A stretch of 64,000 nt of DNA. Origin: Fragilariopsis cylindrus CCMP1102 (lineage: Eukaryota; Bacillariophyta; Bacillariophyceae; Bacillariales; Bacillariaceae). The notes beneath the pieces are model-generated. The model saw only the letters and a list, made by a program, of their open reading frames with translations. It was not told where the DNA came from and did no database searches. Below, one piece after another: positions 10,297 through 22,810 of the stretch. The first letter of the stretch is position 1; every line of letters starts with the position of its first letter. Where the stretch lies: NCBI GenBank assembly GCA_900095095.1, contig FMBT01000293.1:310001-374000 (forward strand), written 5' to 3'. The position numbers and the translations under genes are program-made.

Positions 10297-12033
10297 TTAC
10301 ACATATGAAATCCCCTCTATGTCGTTGAGTTCTTTCCAGGAACGAGGCAATCCTCCAGAAGCCATATTCCATGATGCCGGTGCCTTAAAAAGAGATATAG
10401 ATGAGATTTTTTGTAGTAATTCTTTCCGAGAGTGTATGTCAGAGTCAACTAAATCTAGTAAAGATCGAGGTGGCATCCGATTCCTGTTTCCGTTATTATT
10501 AATGTAGTGTGTGATGTGATGAGCCAATGCGTGTGTGTTAGAAAAATTAGAATCAAACGACAAAATAGAACGACTCACTCACTCAGCATCTTTATAATGC
10601 GTGCATGTCTTCCCTATTACAACTTACATCATTGATATGGAATCCTCAAGGACTTCTTGTAAGGACACAGTAGTGTGTCTTTCTTGTTGGTTTAGAATTT
10701 TTCCTTCCTGTATTGTTTTGATCTTTAAAGGCATCGTCTTGATCAGCATGAAAATCGAAGATGGGTCGTCACAATCGGCCTGTAAAATATCTTTCTTTAA
10801 CACTGGATGAGTAATCAGTGCTACAGCGAAATATACCGGCATCAATGGATGTCCTGATAGAAAAGCATCGACTAATCGTCCCGCTGTTTCTGGATCGTGT
10901 ATATCATGGGTAAACCATGTGATCATCCATGGTAGACAAATAGTTGCCAACTCGACTTGGGCCACCTGTAATGAATAATGAACGTATGGATCTACCTTTT
11001 CAACAAGAGGCGGTAAAGGACACTTAAGAGCCAATTAATATTAGCAAAGTTCTCTCTCATAGCATCCCTCAAATGGCTATGACTAATCTGTATTAGAATC
11101 TGAGTAGTCTTATCAACATCATAATCCATATTGTGTAGAACGACACCGGCAATATCATGCAATCCCTGATAATAATGTAAGGATGTATTACCTTGTCTTA
11201 TTGTATTCTCCAATACTTGCGCAAGACGTTCGCTCGCGTATGGTGGTGTACTGGAAATATTATTGTGAGTATCATTGTATCGAAATATAACTGCTCGACC
11301 AGCGTCTCGACGAATCAAGTCAATGTTGGCTTCAACCTCTGATTTCTTTTCTTCTTCGTCCATTGGGATACAACATTACTAGACGTAGGATCCCATTCTA
11401 ATGATGATGAAGTGTCATCTGATGATGTAATAACCAATGACGGTGATGACGACACACTATTTGTTTTGCAAAGTTCTAGCTCTGGTATATAGTCTTCTTC
11501 TGTCAATCCAACAAGCTTTGGCCATGCTTTTCGACGATATTCAGCTGCATTCGATTACATTGCAAGAGAATTTTGATATTCATTTTATTTTTTAAAATGA
11601 GGATACAATCATGATGAGTGAGTGATTGACATTTAGAACACATCATAGAAGATGACATCAAAAGCAAAACATATTTCGATTTATAAGCACTTCGTATAGC
11701 TTGAACATGAAAAATAGACCTGCGCTTCTTAATCGATGCATCATACATACCTCGCAGTAAACCTCCATCCGATAAAGCCAGTTCTCTTAATTCCCATAAG
11801 TCAACAGGATTAGTTCCTAGACATCTTTCGATTCGTTCTGTCTTTGTCAGACAATCTACCTCGTCATCCTCGCATGCAGTTTTTTTTCCTATCGAGGAGG
11901 TGTTGTTGTTTTTGCCGCTTCTTCTAAAAAAATTAAGACCAACAGAGATTAATACGGATTCGATATATGCGTACACAGTTAACACAATTAAATCCAAACA
12001 ATTCGAAACTGCGGATATTATATCAACGATCAT
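10297..12033 (-). CDS. TBC1D20/Gyp8-like Rab GTPase-activating protein
   Basis: Predicted GAP that switches off Rab-family GTPases (TBC1D20 acts on Rab1/Rab18 at the ER-Golgi). Exon 1 (12033-11751) begins at ATG with a hydrophobic helix. Exon 2 starts at 11544, giving the join GLLRAEYRRKAWPKLVGL. The Arg finger is IDLIRRDAGR and the Gln finger YYQGLHDI. Downstream, MITWFTHDI, SGHPLMPVYFAV and the DCDDPSS region match TBC1D20 closely. A 54-nt intron (10627-10574) leads to the last exon. Animal TBC1D20 has a C-terminal membrane anchor; here the hydrophobic segment is N-terminal. The frame shifts by one base near 11372 and again near 11033 without a credible intron. Each is cured by one extra T in a TTG context, so consensus errors are likely, but a decaying gene cannot be excluded. 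Confidence 0.82.
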
Positions 12034-12102
12034 GATCAAACGATTATTCGATTGATTCCTCTTTCTCTCTTTTCCAATACCATTTACTCTACACTCTCTC
12101 AA

Positions 12103-12572
12103 GATCCAAGGACATAAATGTAGGAGTGTTTGTGATTGGTGGTTTCATTGATGCTTGTTTCTACTGCTGTAATAGCTGTATCGCTTTGATTATTAGCTAG
12201 TTGTTCTGTTCGGAATTGACAGTTGTACACAGGACTGGACCACTTCAAAAGCACATAATTTCGGCCAATAAGATATAATATTATTATTTTTAAACATACC
12301 GGCCGATACTTATGGCGCGCGCCTCACCCCATTGATGTATGGCATTTACTGTACGTCTACGATTTCGATTTTCTGGATGGAGCTCTATTAAATAAAAAAT
12401 GAGTCACAGTTTTGAAAAATACAATTTCTACGACATGATTGTTGTTATGATGTGATGTAATGACGTGAGCGATGAAGGATGACGACAATGAACGAAAAGC
12501 AAAATAGCTACTATTAGTATATAACACAAATATACAAATACAACACATCATATCCTACGCGATACCATCACA
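12103..12572. other. Divergent promoter region
   Basis: Upstream of both the TBC gene and the lumenal-protein gene. It contains a GC-rich GGCGCGCGCC-like patch near 12313-12323 in otherwise AT-rich DNA. No coding sequence is supported. Confidence 0.45.
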
Positions 12573-13028
12573 ATGAATACAATGAATACAATGTACGCGT
12601 CAATAATAACATTGTTTCTTACCGGGATGATATCAACATCTCATGCGTATCAACCCCGACGACCGCTGCAACAAAAAAACATGCCATCATGTTCTCCGTC
12701 CGACGACGCTACACTTACTCGGCGGTCCGTTGTTTTAAAAGAATTTCCAGCCTTCGCCGCCGTTATGATGACAGGGATGATGGTATCATCTTCGTCTCGA
12801 GCAGATGCACTTGATTATGATAGTTTGAAAAAGAAAGAAGTGAACAATGAAACAGAAAAGCCTAAAATGTCTGAGGATGAGGCTTTGTGCCGCTTTGGAT
12901 CACCGTCACAAAAAACAGGGAACGCATGTTTAAGAGCAGGTCTTCCAACGGAACGAAAAGGAGTAGATAGATTTGGAACAGTCGACCGTGAGTGTCTTAC
13001 AGTACAAAAAGTGCAGCAAGGAAAATAA
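12573..13028 (+). CDS. Small thylakoid-lumen protein of unknown function
   Basis: Single-exon protein of 151 aa with a tripartite targeting pattern. A signal peptide ends at SHA before Tyr-Gln-Pro, followed by a basic transit stretch. Then comes a twin-arginine signal (TRRSVV plus the hydrophobic FPAFAAVMMTGMMV) ending at an Ala-x-Ala site (RADA) before LDYDSLKK. The predicted mature lumenal peptide is only about 70 residues. It holds three Cys and the motif EALCRFGSPS, then ACLRAGLPT and VDRFGTVDRECLTVQK. The size and location suggest a small extrinsic or assembly subunit of a photosystem, but I cannot name it. Three ATGs are clustered at the start, and the first was taken. No frame problems were found. 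Confidence 0.8.
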   Translation: MNTMNTMYASIITLFLTGMISTSHAYQPRRPLQQKNMPSCSPSDDATLTRRSVVLKEFPAFAAVMMTGMMVSSSSRADALDYDSLKKKEVNNETEKPKMSEDEALCRFGSPSQKTGNACLRAGLPTERKGVDRFGTVDRECLTVQKVQQGK

Positions 13029-13612
13029 TCTTCGGCATTGCAGATACAGAAATTCAATTTTACTGATATATTACATCTATTCTAACAATCCATTTTATTT
13101 ATTTATTTTTCTCACTCTTTTGTTTTCCTATAATGCATCACCTCTATTATATTAATAGGTGGTGACTTCGTCAAATGCAAACCAAATTATGTTGACGATC
13201 CAGATAATAAAGGGATGCTAAAAAATGTTTATGTTTGTCAATAATAATATCTGAAAATATAATATAAGAAGTACCCACCACGATAGCTGGGAGGCGGATG
13301 TGAATATAAACTAATATCAATTGAAAAAGCTTCGATGGAAAGTTTTTGGTATATGCCACGTTCAACAACGCAGTATATCCAGTTTTTCGTAGTCTATACA
13401 AATATCATCCAATTTATTCCTCAGCCCTTCCTACAAAAAGAAAAAAATGTTGTGATTAGGCAAGAAAGAACGTCAAGACTTGATCGTCTTTTTCCACAAG
13501 CTAATACTATAAACTTGATTCTGACTTTTGATAACTGGTAGAAAAAGCTGTCTACTTAGTAAATATTCGGTATTAACTATTTATAAATAATGATGGTCCG
13601 AATCAATCTATG
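13029..13612. other. Intergenic, convergent 3' ends
   Basis: AT-rich spacer between the lumenal-protein gene and the aminoacylase gene. No convincing reading frame or structured element was found. Confidence 0.5.
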
Positions 13613-15197
13613 CTAGACGTTTTTTCTTTTCGTCCCCGCAAGTTGATCAATATCTTTCGTTTGTGACCCTAAGGAACGGATAAGACCTACGTAAACTTCA
13701 ATCCCCTCTAAGAAGTTGGATTCCAAGATATACTCGTCATGTTCGTGTAACATTATTTCAGTGTTTCGCATCGGTGAAAATCCCAAGGCACGGATACCCA
13801 AGCTCTCAAAAAGCGTGAATCGGTTGCTGCCGGAAATACTTGTGGTGAAACCTTATATCCCATTTGTTCTAGTGCATCACAGAAGGATGCGTACCAAGGG
13901 TTTATGGTACGATCTATCTCAGTGGTTGCATGATCCATACCATTTTCGTATTTGTCACTCACCGACTTCCAGGTGACTTTGCTCCCCTCTTCGGGTGCCA
14001 TGCTACATTCCATACACCACATATCGAGCAGGTCTTTCATTTCTTGAGGTCGCATGTTAGGAGAAATACGAATATCCAAACTACATTTGGCTAAGGAAGG
14101 TACAACATTGAATGCGAAGGTGTCCCCCACTTGTACTCCCGCTTGTAGAGTGGTTATATTCAAACTGGTAACATCTCCTAACGTCTTCTTATTCTTTGCA
14201 ATGACTACGTGCGTACAATTTTCAGTGTGTTTCATCTCTAATTTATCACGCTGTCCCTTCCGAAATGCCATTGCCTTTTTAGACAATAAAAGGAGCTGTT
14301 CTACTGCCGTATTTTCAATAAATCTCGAGCCGTGTCCTGTCGGTCCTGTTGCTTTAATCTCAACCCACCACGGCAACCTTTCACCATAAAAGACATCGAA
14401 TACGTCTGTCGTGGATGCCAATCCTTCATCTAGAGCGAGAGCAATGCCAGGTATAGTATTTTTGTACAAGTTACTGTCTAAAAATGCCGCCATACCCGCC
14501 CCACCGATCTAAAGAGACAAACAGAGAGAAAGCACACATATCATTAAGAAAAAAATCTCATAAATACATGTGGAATAACAATATAATCAAAGACAAAATT
14601 CTTCCTTACCTCCTCATCTGGAACGAAGGTAAGATAAATCGTACGTTCTGGTCTCCATTCTGAATCATCATCAGTCGTCGTCCTCGAGGCAAGTTGTCGA
14701 ATAGCTTCGATGTATTGCATACAAACACATTTCATATCTTGAGTACCCCGTCCATAAATTTTTCCATCCTCACTACGAATCGCTCCGAAGGGTGGAACTG
14801 TCCATGCCTCAACGTCGGCGGGGACGACATCGTAATGTGAATTCAACAACAGTACTGGTAGGGTAGGATCTTTCCCTAACCAATGTGCAACAACTACTGG
14901 AGAATGATCGGGAGCTTCTGGTAGAAGATGGACGTCTTGCAAAAGTTGAGTTTTCTCTGTATCGTTTTTCTTTATACTTTGTAATTCATCACGCAAAAAT
15001 TCAGCACATTTCTTATATTCACCAGTTGATGGTGCCGTGGCCGAGATAGTTTCAAATCTTAAGAATGTTTGAAATCTTGCTATTGCCTCGTCTGCTTCTG
15101 TTGTTGTTAGTTTACTACTACCAATGGTTTTCTCCCCATCCTTGTTACTGCTGTGTATGGTAGCGCTAGCGCCAGAAGAATCAGCGCTTGGAGACAT
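13613..15197 (-). CDS. Aminoacylase-1-like M20 metallopeptidase
   Basis: Predicted zinc enzyme that hydrolyses N-acyl-L-amino acids to free amino acids in the cytosol. Two exons (15197-14610 and 14508-13613) are joined at phase 0 so that the metal motif reads VPDEE|IGGAGM. Zinc ligands and catalytic residues are visible in LLNSHYDVVP, GRGTQDMK, the DEE pair and LHEHDEYI. The dimerisation (lid) domain lies between, starting near GPTGHGSRF. Total length of about 490 aa is slightly longer than animal ACY1 because of a Ser-rich N-terminus. Near 13800-13801 the frame slips by one base exactly inside the family motif SRFLRALGIRALGFSP. Adding one T to a CTTG context restores it, so a consensus error is the simplest reading. 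Substrate range is inferred. Confidence 0.88.
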
Positions 15198-15658
15198 GGT
15201 GGTTTACTTTCTGATTTTGATCCTATTACTTACTATTGTTGCTTTCGGAAATCTTCAACTTCGAACATTGTACATCAGTAGAGAGTATTATATTATGTTG
15301 TTGTATTATTGCCTAAGTTACTGTACAGTATGTGATTTTAGATTTTAGAATTTGTAAATTTCCCTTTTATATTTGAATATTAACCCTCCCAAAATCAACC
15401 CCCAAAGCATTCTGTATCCGCTTGCGGTCGATGAGGTGAAAATAAACCGCGCCGCATAATAACTCTTAAGAAATATCAAATATCCTATTACCATTCTTAC
15501 GATACTGTAACATAGAGTTATTTATTGTGACATTAAAAAATAATACAGTTCTTATCAACATCTTATTCGAGAAAAGGAATACCTTACAACAAGATCTTAA
15601 CGACTAGAACCGACTGAACTGAACTGACCAGTCTTGAATTCCTACCTTCGAATAAATT
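15198..15658. other. Divergent promoter region (aminoacylase / DDB1)
   Basis: AT-rich spacer between two divergent start codons, with no visible gene. A TTATTAT-rich tract spans about 15230-15310 and no clear TATA or repeat element stands out. Confidence 0.45.
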
Positions 15659-18600
15659 ATGAATCGTGAGGTATCTCATTATGTGGTGACGGCCCATCCT
15701 CCCGGAGGGGTATTGCATACTGTCAAGTGTAATTTCTTGGCAGAAGATTCGGAGGTACGTGTTTACAAATAATGTATAAAGCTGATAGACAAGTAAAATT
15801 AAACGTCATTCTGTCACAACTCCAAAATCGTCGTTTTTCTAGATCTCTTCTCAACATTTTTCCTTCATAATCAATTGTATTATCATTAATTTTTATTAAA
15901 TAATAGGACGTAATCATTGGAAAATCGCGGTCCTTGGAGGTTCGACAACTCAGAAAATCGTTAAGGAAGTCTTCGGTGGTGGAAGGATCCAACACCGATA
16001 GCGTAGGGGAAACTGTATTCGGTAATAATAGCGCATCTCCCTTTCCTATCGTTTTAAATGCTCCCATCAACGGTCGTATTACATCATTGACAGCAATTCA
16101 ACTGGATTCCAAACTGACCTCACTGTTATTCATAACAACAGATCAACATCAGTACGCTATCATTGGATACGATTCACAATTGACACCCCACTACATACGC
16201 ACATACGCCTCAGGATCTCTTAAGGATGAATGGAATACATTGGGACAAATATCGGAGTGTGGACCATTGGTAACAATCGATCCATATTCGAGATGTATAG
16301 TTTTGCATCTCTACGATGGTCTCGTTACTGTTTTCCCTATTCGAAACGCAACAGTCGTCGCCGCAGGAGGTGGTAAGGCTGGTCGGGATTCGAAATTTTT
16401 AGGACCAGTTTTTCATGCACGTCTTGAAGAACGAACAGTCCTGGCAATGACCGTCTTGCATCATTTGGATCCAATCGAAACACCTCCGCATCTATGCGTC
16501 CTGCACCAAGATTCGAGAGGCAATCAACACGTTACCACCCACGTTGTTGATTTACACAATTCACAAGTGCTTACCCAGGCATCATATTCCGTTATGGCAC
16601 AACAACGGGAACAACGACAAACGTCGTCACAATCTCAACGCAACAACAACAGCAATACTAATAATATTCCGCCGAACGCCTGTGAATGGCTCAAAAAGTC
16701 CCGACTCGATGGAGGCTCTTCGCTCTTGATTCCAGTACCTCCACGACATGCCTCGGTGGCTGCTGCTGCTAGTGCTAGTGCCTCAACGTCAAATGATCGA
16801 GGCAGTAACAACAAGAAAAAACATAATGCAACTTCGGGCGGCGTTGTTGTCCTAGGACAACGACAAATTACGTATTGCGCACGGAACTACTATAAAGTCT
16901 TACCGATTCCACCCGCATTGATTCTTAGTTGGGACGCGTTGCCGCCTGACGCTAGCGGGATGACTCGATACTTGTTGGGGGATGAGTTTGGAAATCTACA
17001 CATGCTAACACTGATTACCGCAGCTGCTGCCGCAAAGAATAACAAATCAATTAGCAGTACCGGCAATGACAACAACAATAAGATTGTAGCCCTGCAGCTG
17101 GATACATTAGGGTCGTGCACGTTGACTAGTTGTTGCAATACTTAGATCACGGTCTTGTTTTTTGCGGAAGCCAACTCGGTGATTCGCAACTGGTACAAAT
17201 TCACGACAAACCGATTCCCGTAGAGGATGACGAAGATGACAGTATGCTCATGGACGGTGATACTTCCGGCGGTGCTTCTGAATTGAAAGATACAACATTT
17301 TTAAGTGTCATCGAAGAATATACACATTTGGGTCCCATCGTGGACTTTGATCTGGTCCCCATGGCAGGAAGTGGAGGAGAAGGAGGTGCTGCTACAGGTT
17401 CTACTAGTGGGGATGTCCATAGTAGCTCAACTTCAACGTCCGGCGTAGTGGGTCAGTCTCAAGTTGTCACGGCGTCGGGGTCGTCAAAGTCGGGATCGTT
17501 GCGCGTTATTCGGAATGGTATTGGAATGAAGGAATACGCGAATGTGGAACTGTCAGGTATTCAAAGCATGTGGAATTTGCGAGGATCGTATGAAGATGAC
17601 CGAGATTCGTTCTTAGTTCAGTCTTTTGTGGGGGAAACACGTGTTTTAGGGGTAATTTCAAGCGATGAACAAACAGGAGATGACGATGGTATGATGGATA
17701 CTGCCGATGACGATAAGGACGGAGAATGTGACTATGACGACAAAATGGAAGAAGGCGACGACTATGATGATGAAGCTGGAGGTACCCTGGCAGAAGTCGT
17801 TTTACCGGGCTTGGAATCCAATGCATCTACTCTACATATCAGCAATATTGTTGGAAACCTTTTCTTACAAGTTACTGAGACTGAGCTCCGATTGGTAACA
17901 CCTGAAGGTGAGGTTTTGGACACGTTTAACCCAAATATTAATATAACCGTAGCCGCAGGAAATGAAGCGGGTCAAACTGCGGTTGCTCTAACGGGCGGTA
18001 AGGTGATTTATTTCGAGGTTGATAACAAGAAACTAATCCAGCGCTCTTCAAAGCAAATGGATCGGGAAGTCAGTTGCTTGAATATGAATCCATTTCTACC
18101 AGAAGAATCTACAACTAGAATGGATGTTCGTGTTGGCAACGAGAAGACAAGTGGTAGTATTTCGAATCGTCGAAAGGCACACACTGCAGCATTATGTGCC
18201 GTTGGCCTATGGGATGATTTTACAGTTCGTCTACTTTCGCTTAAAAGCGAAGATCTAACGGAAGTTTTGCAAATTCATTTAAGTACCGATGATGATGGAG
18301 ATTTAGATGACGACGATGTCCAGGGCAAACGACGCAATCGCAACAACATGATGGCTAGATCGCTGTGCTTGATAACTCTTGATTTTTCTTCGTCTAGTGA
18401 ATCAACTTCATCTTCGTCGCATGGTGGTAGCACTGCACCCTTAAGTAGCGGTTCTGTTCCAGGAGTGAACATGCTTCTGGTGGGGCTTGGCGATGGTACT
18501 TTGGTTTCGTTCGCAGTTATAGAAGGCGATCACGTTCGTGTTCAATCGAAGAAAGAAGTGAGCCTAGGAACTCAACGAATCAATCTCATTCCTCTTAAGA

Positions 18601-20513
18601 ACGGCCGCGGTGGCAACTGTGTTCTGGCAACTGGTGATAGACCAACAGTGATATATCTTGCAGGCATGGGGGGAGTTTCTGGAAGAGCTAATTACAATCC
18701 TAAATTGTGCTACTCGAACGTCAATCTTAGCCCTATCGATGATGGAGACACAAGTGATATAAGTCGACCCCATGCTCACGAGTCGATCGCTGTAAACGTT
18801 GCAGCTCCATTCTGTAGTCCTTTGCTCTTTGATGACACTGGTAACGAGCACTATAGCCTCTGCGTAGCAGACGATTCTAACCTACGTTTGGGTATCATCG
18901 ATGATATTCAAAAGCTTCATGTAACTACCTATCGATTGGGAATGGCACCACGTCGAGTGGTACGCTGTTCTGAAGGACGCATGTTTGCTGTAGGTTGCAT
19001 TGAGTCTGGTATTAAAGAATTAGGTATCGAAGGGGAACAAATGGCGATGGGAAACTGTATTCGATTTCTTGACGATTCGACATTTGAAGATATACATCGA
19101 ATTGATCTAGAACCGACAGAAATGATCTTATCCATGGTTTCGGCTAGTCTTTGTATCCACCAGCCATCTTCGTCGGCCATCGCAAACGTTGAAAATCCAG
19201 GTAAAATGGAGTCGGTTGTTGGATCAATGATGCAACTAAAATCGTATTTGGTCGTTGGGACTGCATACGTGCTTCATGACGAAGATGAGCCAACAAAGGG
19301 ACGTATCTTAGTTTATTCTTGCAATCCTGAAGACAATCCGACAGAGGGTACAACAAACCGATCAGTAAAACTGGTAACCGAGCTACAGGTCCGAGGAGGT
19401 GTATACTCTATCAGTCAATTTTTCAATGGAAAAATCCTGGCCACTGTCAACTCAAAGACACAACTTTGTGAGATGATGAACGATGGGACTGGTGTAATCA
19501 AATTGAGTTTTGTAGGAGTGGGACATCACGGTCATATTCTTAGCTTATTTGTCTCGAGTCGGGCTCCTAAGACATGGACAAGCCCCAACAAAGCTGCAAT
19601 TGATGCGTCAAAAGATAAAAAGGCAGACTGCAAAGACAGGGAAATGCTAGCAATTGTTGGTGATCTAATGCGTTCTATCTCACTAGTCCAATATTATCCC
19701 CAGTACGAGACACTGGAAGAGGTGGCCCGAGATTTTAATGCTAACTGGACAACTGCAGTTACAATGTTAACCGATGATGTCTACCTAGGAGGAGAGAATT
19801 GGAACAATCTATTTGTTTTACGTCGAAATACCAAGGCGCAAAGCGAGGAAGTTCGTTGCCGCTTAGAAACAGTTGGAGAATTTCATCTAGGGGAAATGTG
19901 CAACAAGTTTATGAGTGGAAGTCTTGTCATGCCCAATAGCTCTAGTGATACGTCAAAGACCAATAATAATCGAAGTCGCCGATCTTTAACATCGCCAAAG
20001 AGGAAGAGTATGAAAGACAGTTCGATGGTTTCTGCTACTTCTCCAGGTAGAAGCCACACTACAATGCGCCCCAAGAGACCTGTTGTTGCTATTGGGAGTC
20101 AAACACTCTTTGGCACTGCGGACGGTACTTTGGGTGTCATCCTCGGTCTAGATAACGCAACTGCGGCGTTTTTTTCTTGTTTAGAAAAGGCTATGGAACA
20201 TGTAATTATGCCAATAGGTAACTTCAGCCATGAACAATTCCGATCCTTCAGTGCGGAACAACGTATTAATCCACGTCATGGTTTCGTGGATGGTGATCTT
20301 GTTGAATCTTTCCTAGATTTTGACATGAAAACAATGGAGCTTGTAGTACAACAAATGAATAAGGACGGTTCTTGGACAAATTCCAATTCAGCAACACACT
20401 TATCTGGAAATGGAGAGGACGGAAATATTGACCACATAAGGGATAACCAAGATCCACAGCTCTCTGTTGATGACGTCTTGGCTGTAATTGAAGAAATGAC
20501 AATGCTTCACTAG
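15659..20513 (+). CDS. DDB1: DNA damage-binding protein 1 (DDB1), CUL4 adaptor
   Basis: Large WD40-type beta-propeller adaptor that links substrate receptors (DCAFs) to CUL4-RBX1 ubiquitin ligases and takes part in UV-damage recognition. Exon 1 (15659-15754) encodes MNREVSHYVVTAHPP, and exon 2 begins at 15907 after a 152-bp intron at phase 0. DDB1 landmarks follow in order: LYDGLVTVFPI, YLLGDEFG, YLDHGLVFCGS, LGDSQLVQI, GSLRVIRNGIG, LGTQRINL, RPTVIYLAG, IIDDIQKLH, VRGGVYSI, VGDLMRSISL, EEVARDFNANW, GSLVM and GFVDGDLVESFLD. About 1,570 aa against the usual ~1,140; the extra length is acidic, Ser- or Asn-rich insertions between propeller blades. The frame slips by one base at about 17133 inside SC-LQYLDHG; one extra T restores homology. 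The far 3' flank carries a 65-bp tandem duplication. Confidence 0.96.
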
Positions 20514-20520
20514 AAGTTAG

Positions 20521-20650
20521 AGATTCGTAAGCACAACAAACAAACATCATACCGTGTTTTGTTTTGGTCATTCTGTTAATAAATCAGATTCGTAAGCACA
20601 ACAAACAGACATCATACTGTGTTTTATTTTGGTCATTCTGTTAATAAATT
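20521..20650. repeat. 65-bp tandem duplication after DDB1
   Basis: Two head-to-tail copies (20521-20585 and 20586-20650) of a unit starting AGATTCGTAAGCACAACA and ending TTCTGTTAATAAAT. They differ at only a few positions. The unit begins right after the DDB1 stop and includes an AATAAA-type hexamer, so the 3' UTR and possible polyadenylation signal are doubled. Confidence 0.9.
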
Positions 20651-21151
20651 AGATTCTTAGCACTTATTTCCACTTGTGCGCATTATAATGCCTTCTAGTT
20701 TTTCTCTACTGTTGTCATCCTGTGGGTTCTCCATCCGATGTCTAGTATAGTAGTGTTTGGAATAGTAATTGATCCCACTGTACAAGATTTGCGTAGAATT
20801 ATCGAGAAGATTATCAATTTAATACAGGAGTTAAGTGGCACAACGAGCAGAACTCTTTTGGCTATATTAATCATTAAACTAGATTACTTGTTATACGCTT
20901 TAAACAACTACCAAGTTACACACACTTTCCCGTTTCGAAGTGCACGCCATCTTCATTCGACTAGCTATTTAGTTTATTCGTATGAGTTATTCGTATGAGA
21001 GATAAGAGTATATTATATTCAATAGGAAACTATTCCGCTACAATTAGCATTGATCTTAGTGACCATAAAGTAGTGGTTGTCACTAGTAGTCGGTCTGTAA
21101 TGAAACAAACCTGGCTACGTATATTGAGTGTGCGATAAAAAATTATTATAC
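20651..21151. other. Intergenic, convergent 3' ends
   Basis: AT-rich spacer between DDB1 and the PsbP-like gene. One short open frame looks random. Nothing else is visible. Confidence 0.5.
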
Positions 21152-22215
21152 TTATGCCAACTTCGGCATGAAAGATGTAAATACATTGTCATATAATTCT
21201 GCTCTCTTGGACCAACGCTTTTCCTTTAATTTGTAAAAACAAGTTTCGATCAAGGCAACGACGAGGAGTATGAAAAAGTTAGTATATGTGAGGCACGGGG
21301 GGAGGGGGAACTCGATCATTTGGTTAAAAGAAAGGAGGAAGAAAAAAAATGCGTGATTGCGAAGAGTATATAAATAGATCAGACAAAAGGACTTACCGTT
21401 GAACTAGCATCGATACTCCATAGCTTACCCTTGCATACGCAGAGTTGTAATAGCTGATGAGTTCCATCGTTGATGGCAAATTCAAACCTGTAAAATAGGA
21501 CATCATCTGTTAATCGTTCGGTTGCTTTAACGAGTTTAGCATTTCGTTTGGATGCGAGGTTTACACCTACACCTTGGACCTCTCCCAAAACCTCGATTGA
21601 GGTTGTGGAAGATTTGACGGGAGTCGAGGAGATCTTGATGTTTTCGCTTTTATCGACCAAATCTTGCCATTTAATATCGTACGCACCGACTTCTCCGTCA
21701 AATTTATTCCATCCACTTGGTACCATCATGCGAATGCTACGATTTCCATCTTGGAACGATTCCTATTATAATATAGATGTTGTTATTGCCAAATTGGTGT
21801 GAGACGACAAAATAAACAAAGCAAAACGAAGAAACGTGCTAAGAATGAAAACGCAAGAATACAAAATAATGGAATGCGACGACAAACCTACCAATAAGCC
21901 ACCCATTCGTGTAACAGATCGCGGAGTTTCCTCTGTAAGTGCTGAATGATATACAACTTTAGGCGCAACTGCAACTTCGGGTGCAACTTCGGGTGCAACT
22001 TCTGCAACTACTGCAGCTTCCTCGTCACCTTCTGCTGCTAGTGCAGGGAGGATAGATACAACACTAGGCACAATTGCAGTTGCTACACCCCCAATCAAAG
22101 CTTGTAGACTTTCTCGACGTGACAATTGATCGACAGAAAAAGCACAAGCTTCGTTGCTTGTCTGGGCCACTAATAGAACTGCGCATGATACGGCGATTGT
22201 TGCTCCTTTCATCAT
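21152..22215 (-). CDS. PsbP-like thylakoid-lumen protein
   Basis: Extrinsic photosystem-associated protein of the PsbP/Mog1 fold, 253 aa in three phase-0 exons (22215-21892, 21762-21397, 21223-21152). A signal peptide ends at ACA before Phe-Ser-Val, giving the plastid Ala|Phe cleavage context. A twin-arginine lumen signal follows (SRRESL plus a hydrophobic stretch ending PALAAEG). The PsbP domain is clear in MMVPSGWNKFDGEVGAYDIKW, in the ENIKISSTPV and EVLGEVQGVGVNLASK segments, and in HQLLQLCVCKGKLWSIDAS; the short last exon supplies the family ending EKRWSKRAELYDNVFTSFMP. An EVAPEVAPEVA repeat forms a linker after the cleavage site. It could be a PPL/PPD-type paralogue with an assembly or PSI role rather than the structural subunit. 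Confidence 0.92.
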
Positions 22216-22810
22216 CTTGGTAAAGTATTTAGATCTTTTTTTAAAGTTAAATGTAAGAAGCCTAGTTTCAAAGTTGTGTACTGTGGGTGTGACTTGTATT
22301 CACCACAATTAAAAAGTATCCGATTTTCCGATCCAATAATAACACGTTGTAATAATGATGAGCAAGTAGAGAGGGACGATGTGTCGTAAAATACAGGGTA
22401 AATAAAAGAGAAAAGAGTGACTGCTAAAAAAGAAGTACGTGTTCTAAACCCGAATGGATCGAGTGAGTCGAGTCGCGCATTTCGCGTCCGATGACGTCAA
22501 GCAAGTGGGCTATTAAAGAAAAGAAGATAGAGAATTGATGAAAAAGAAGGAATAACGAGCGCATCAAAAACAATACTAAAATTCGAAAATACAAGATTAC
22601 GTTTATAAATTTTCAGCACATTTAAACCCATAACAAAATTTAAATAAAGCAACATAAACGCAACATACCGCAACACAAGAAGGTCGGTCGGAATGCACCC
22701 TTGAGCTACTTGGAATAAGTGGTATGATATTAATCTAAAATAGTTGGAAATATATCATCGGAGAATAAAGCAAGCAAGAAATTCCATTATAATTGTTGGA
22801 GATCGCAAAA
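22216..22810. other. Divergent promoter region (PsbP-like / GH16)
   Basis: Upstream of both genes. It contains a GAGTGAGTCGAGTCG repeat and a TGACGTCA palindrome (CRE-like, within 22491-22500), a possible bZIP site. No gene is seen. Confidence 0.45.

Noticed and set aside
17133-17134. Programmed -1 ribosomal frameshift in DDB1
   Set aside because: No XXXYYYZ slippery heptamer is present at the break, and the same one-base loss recurs in many unrelated genes, so a consensus error is far more likely.
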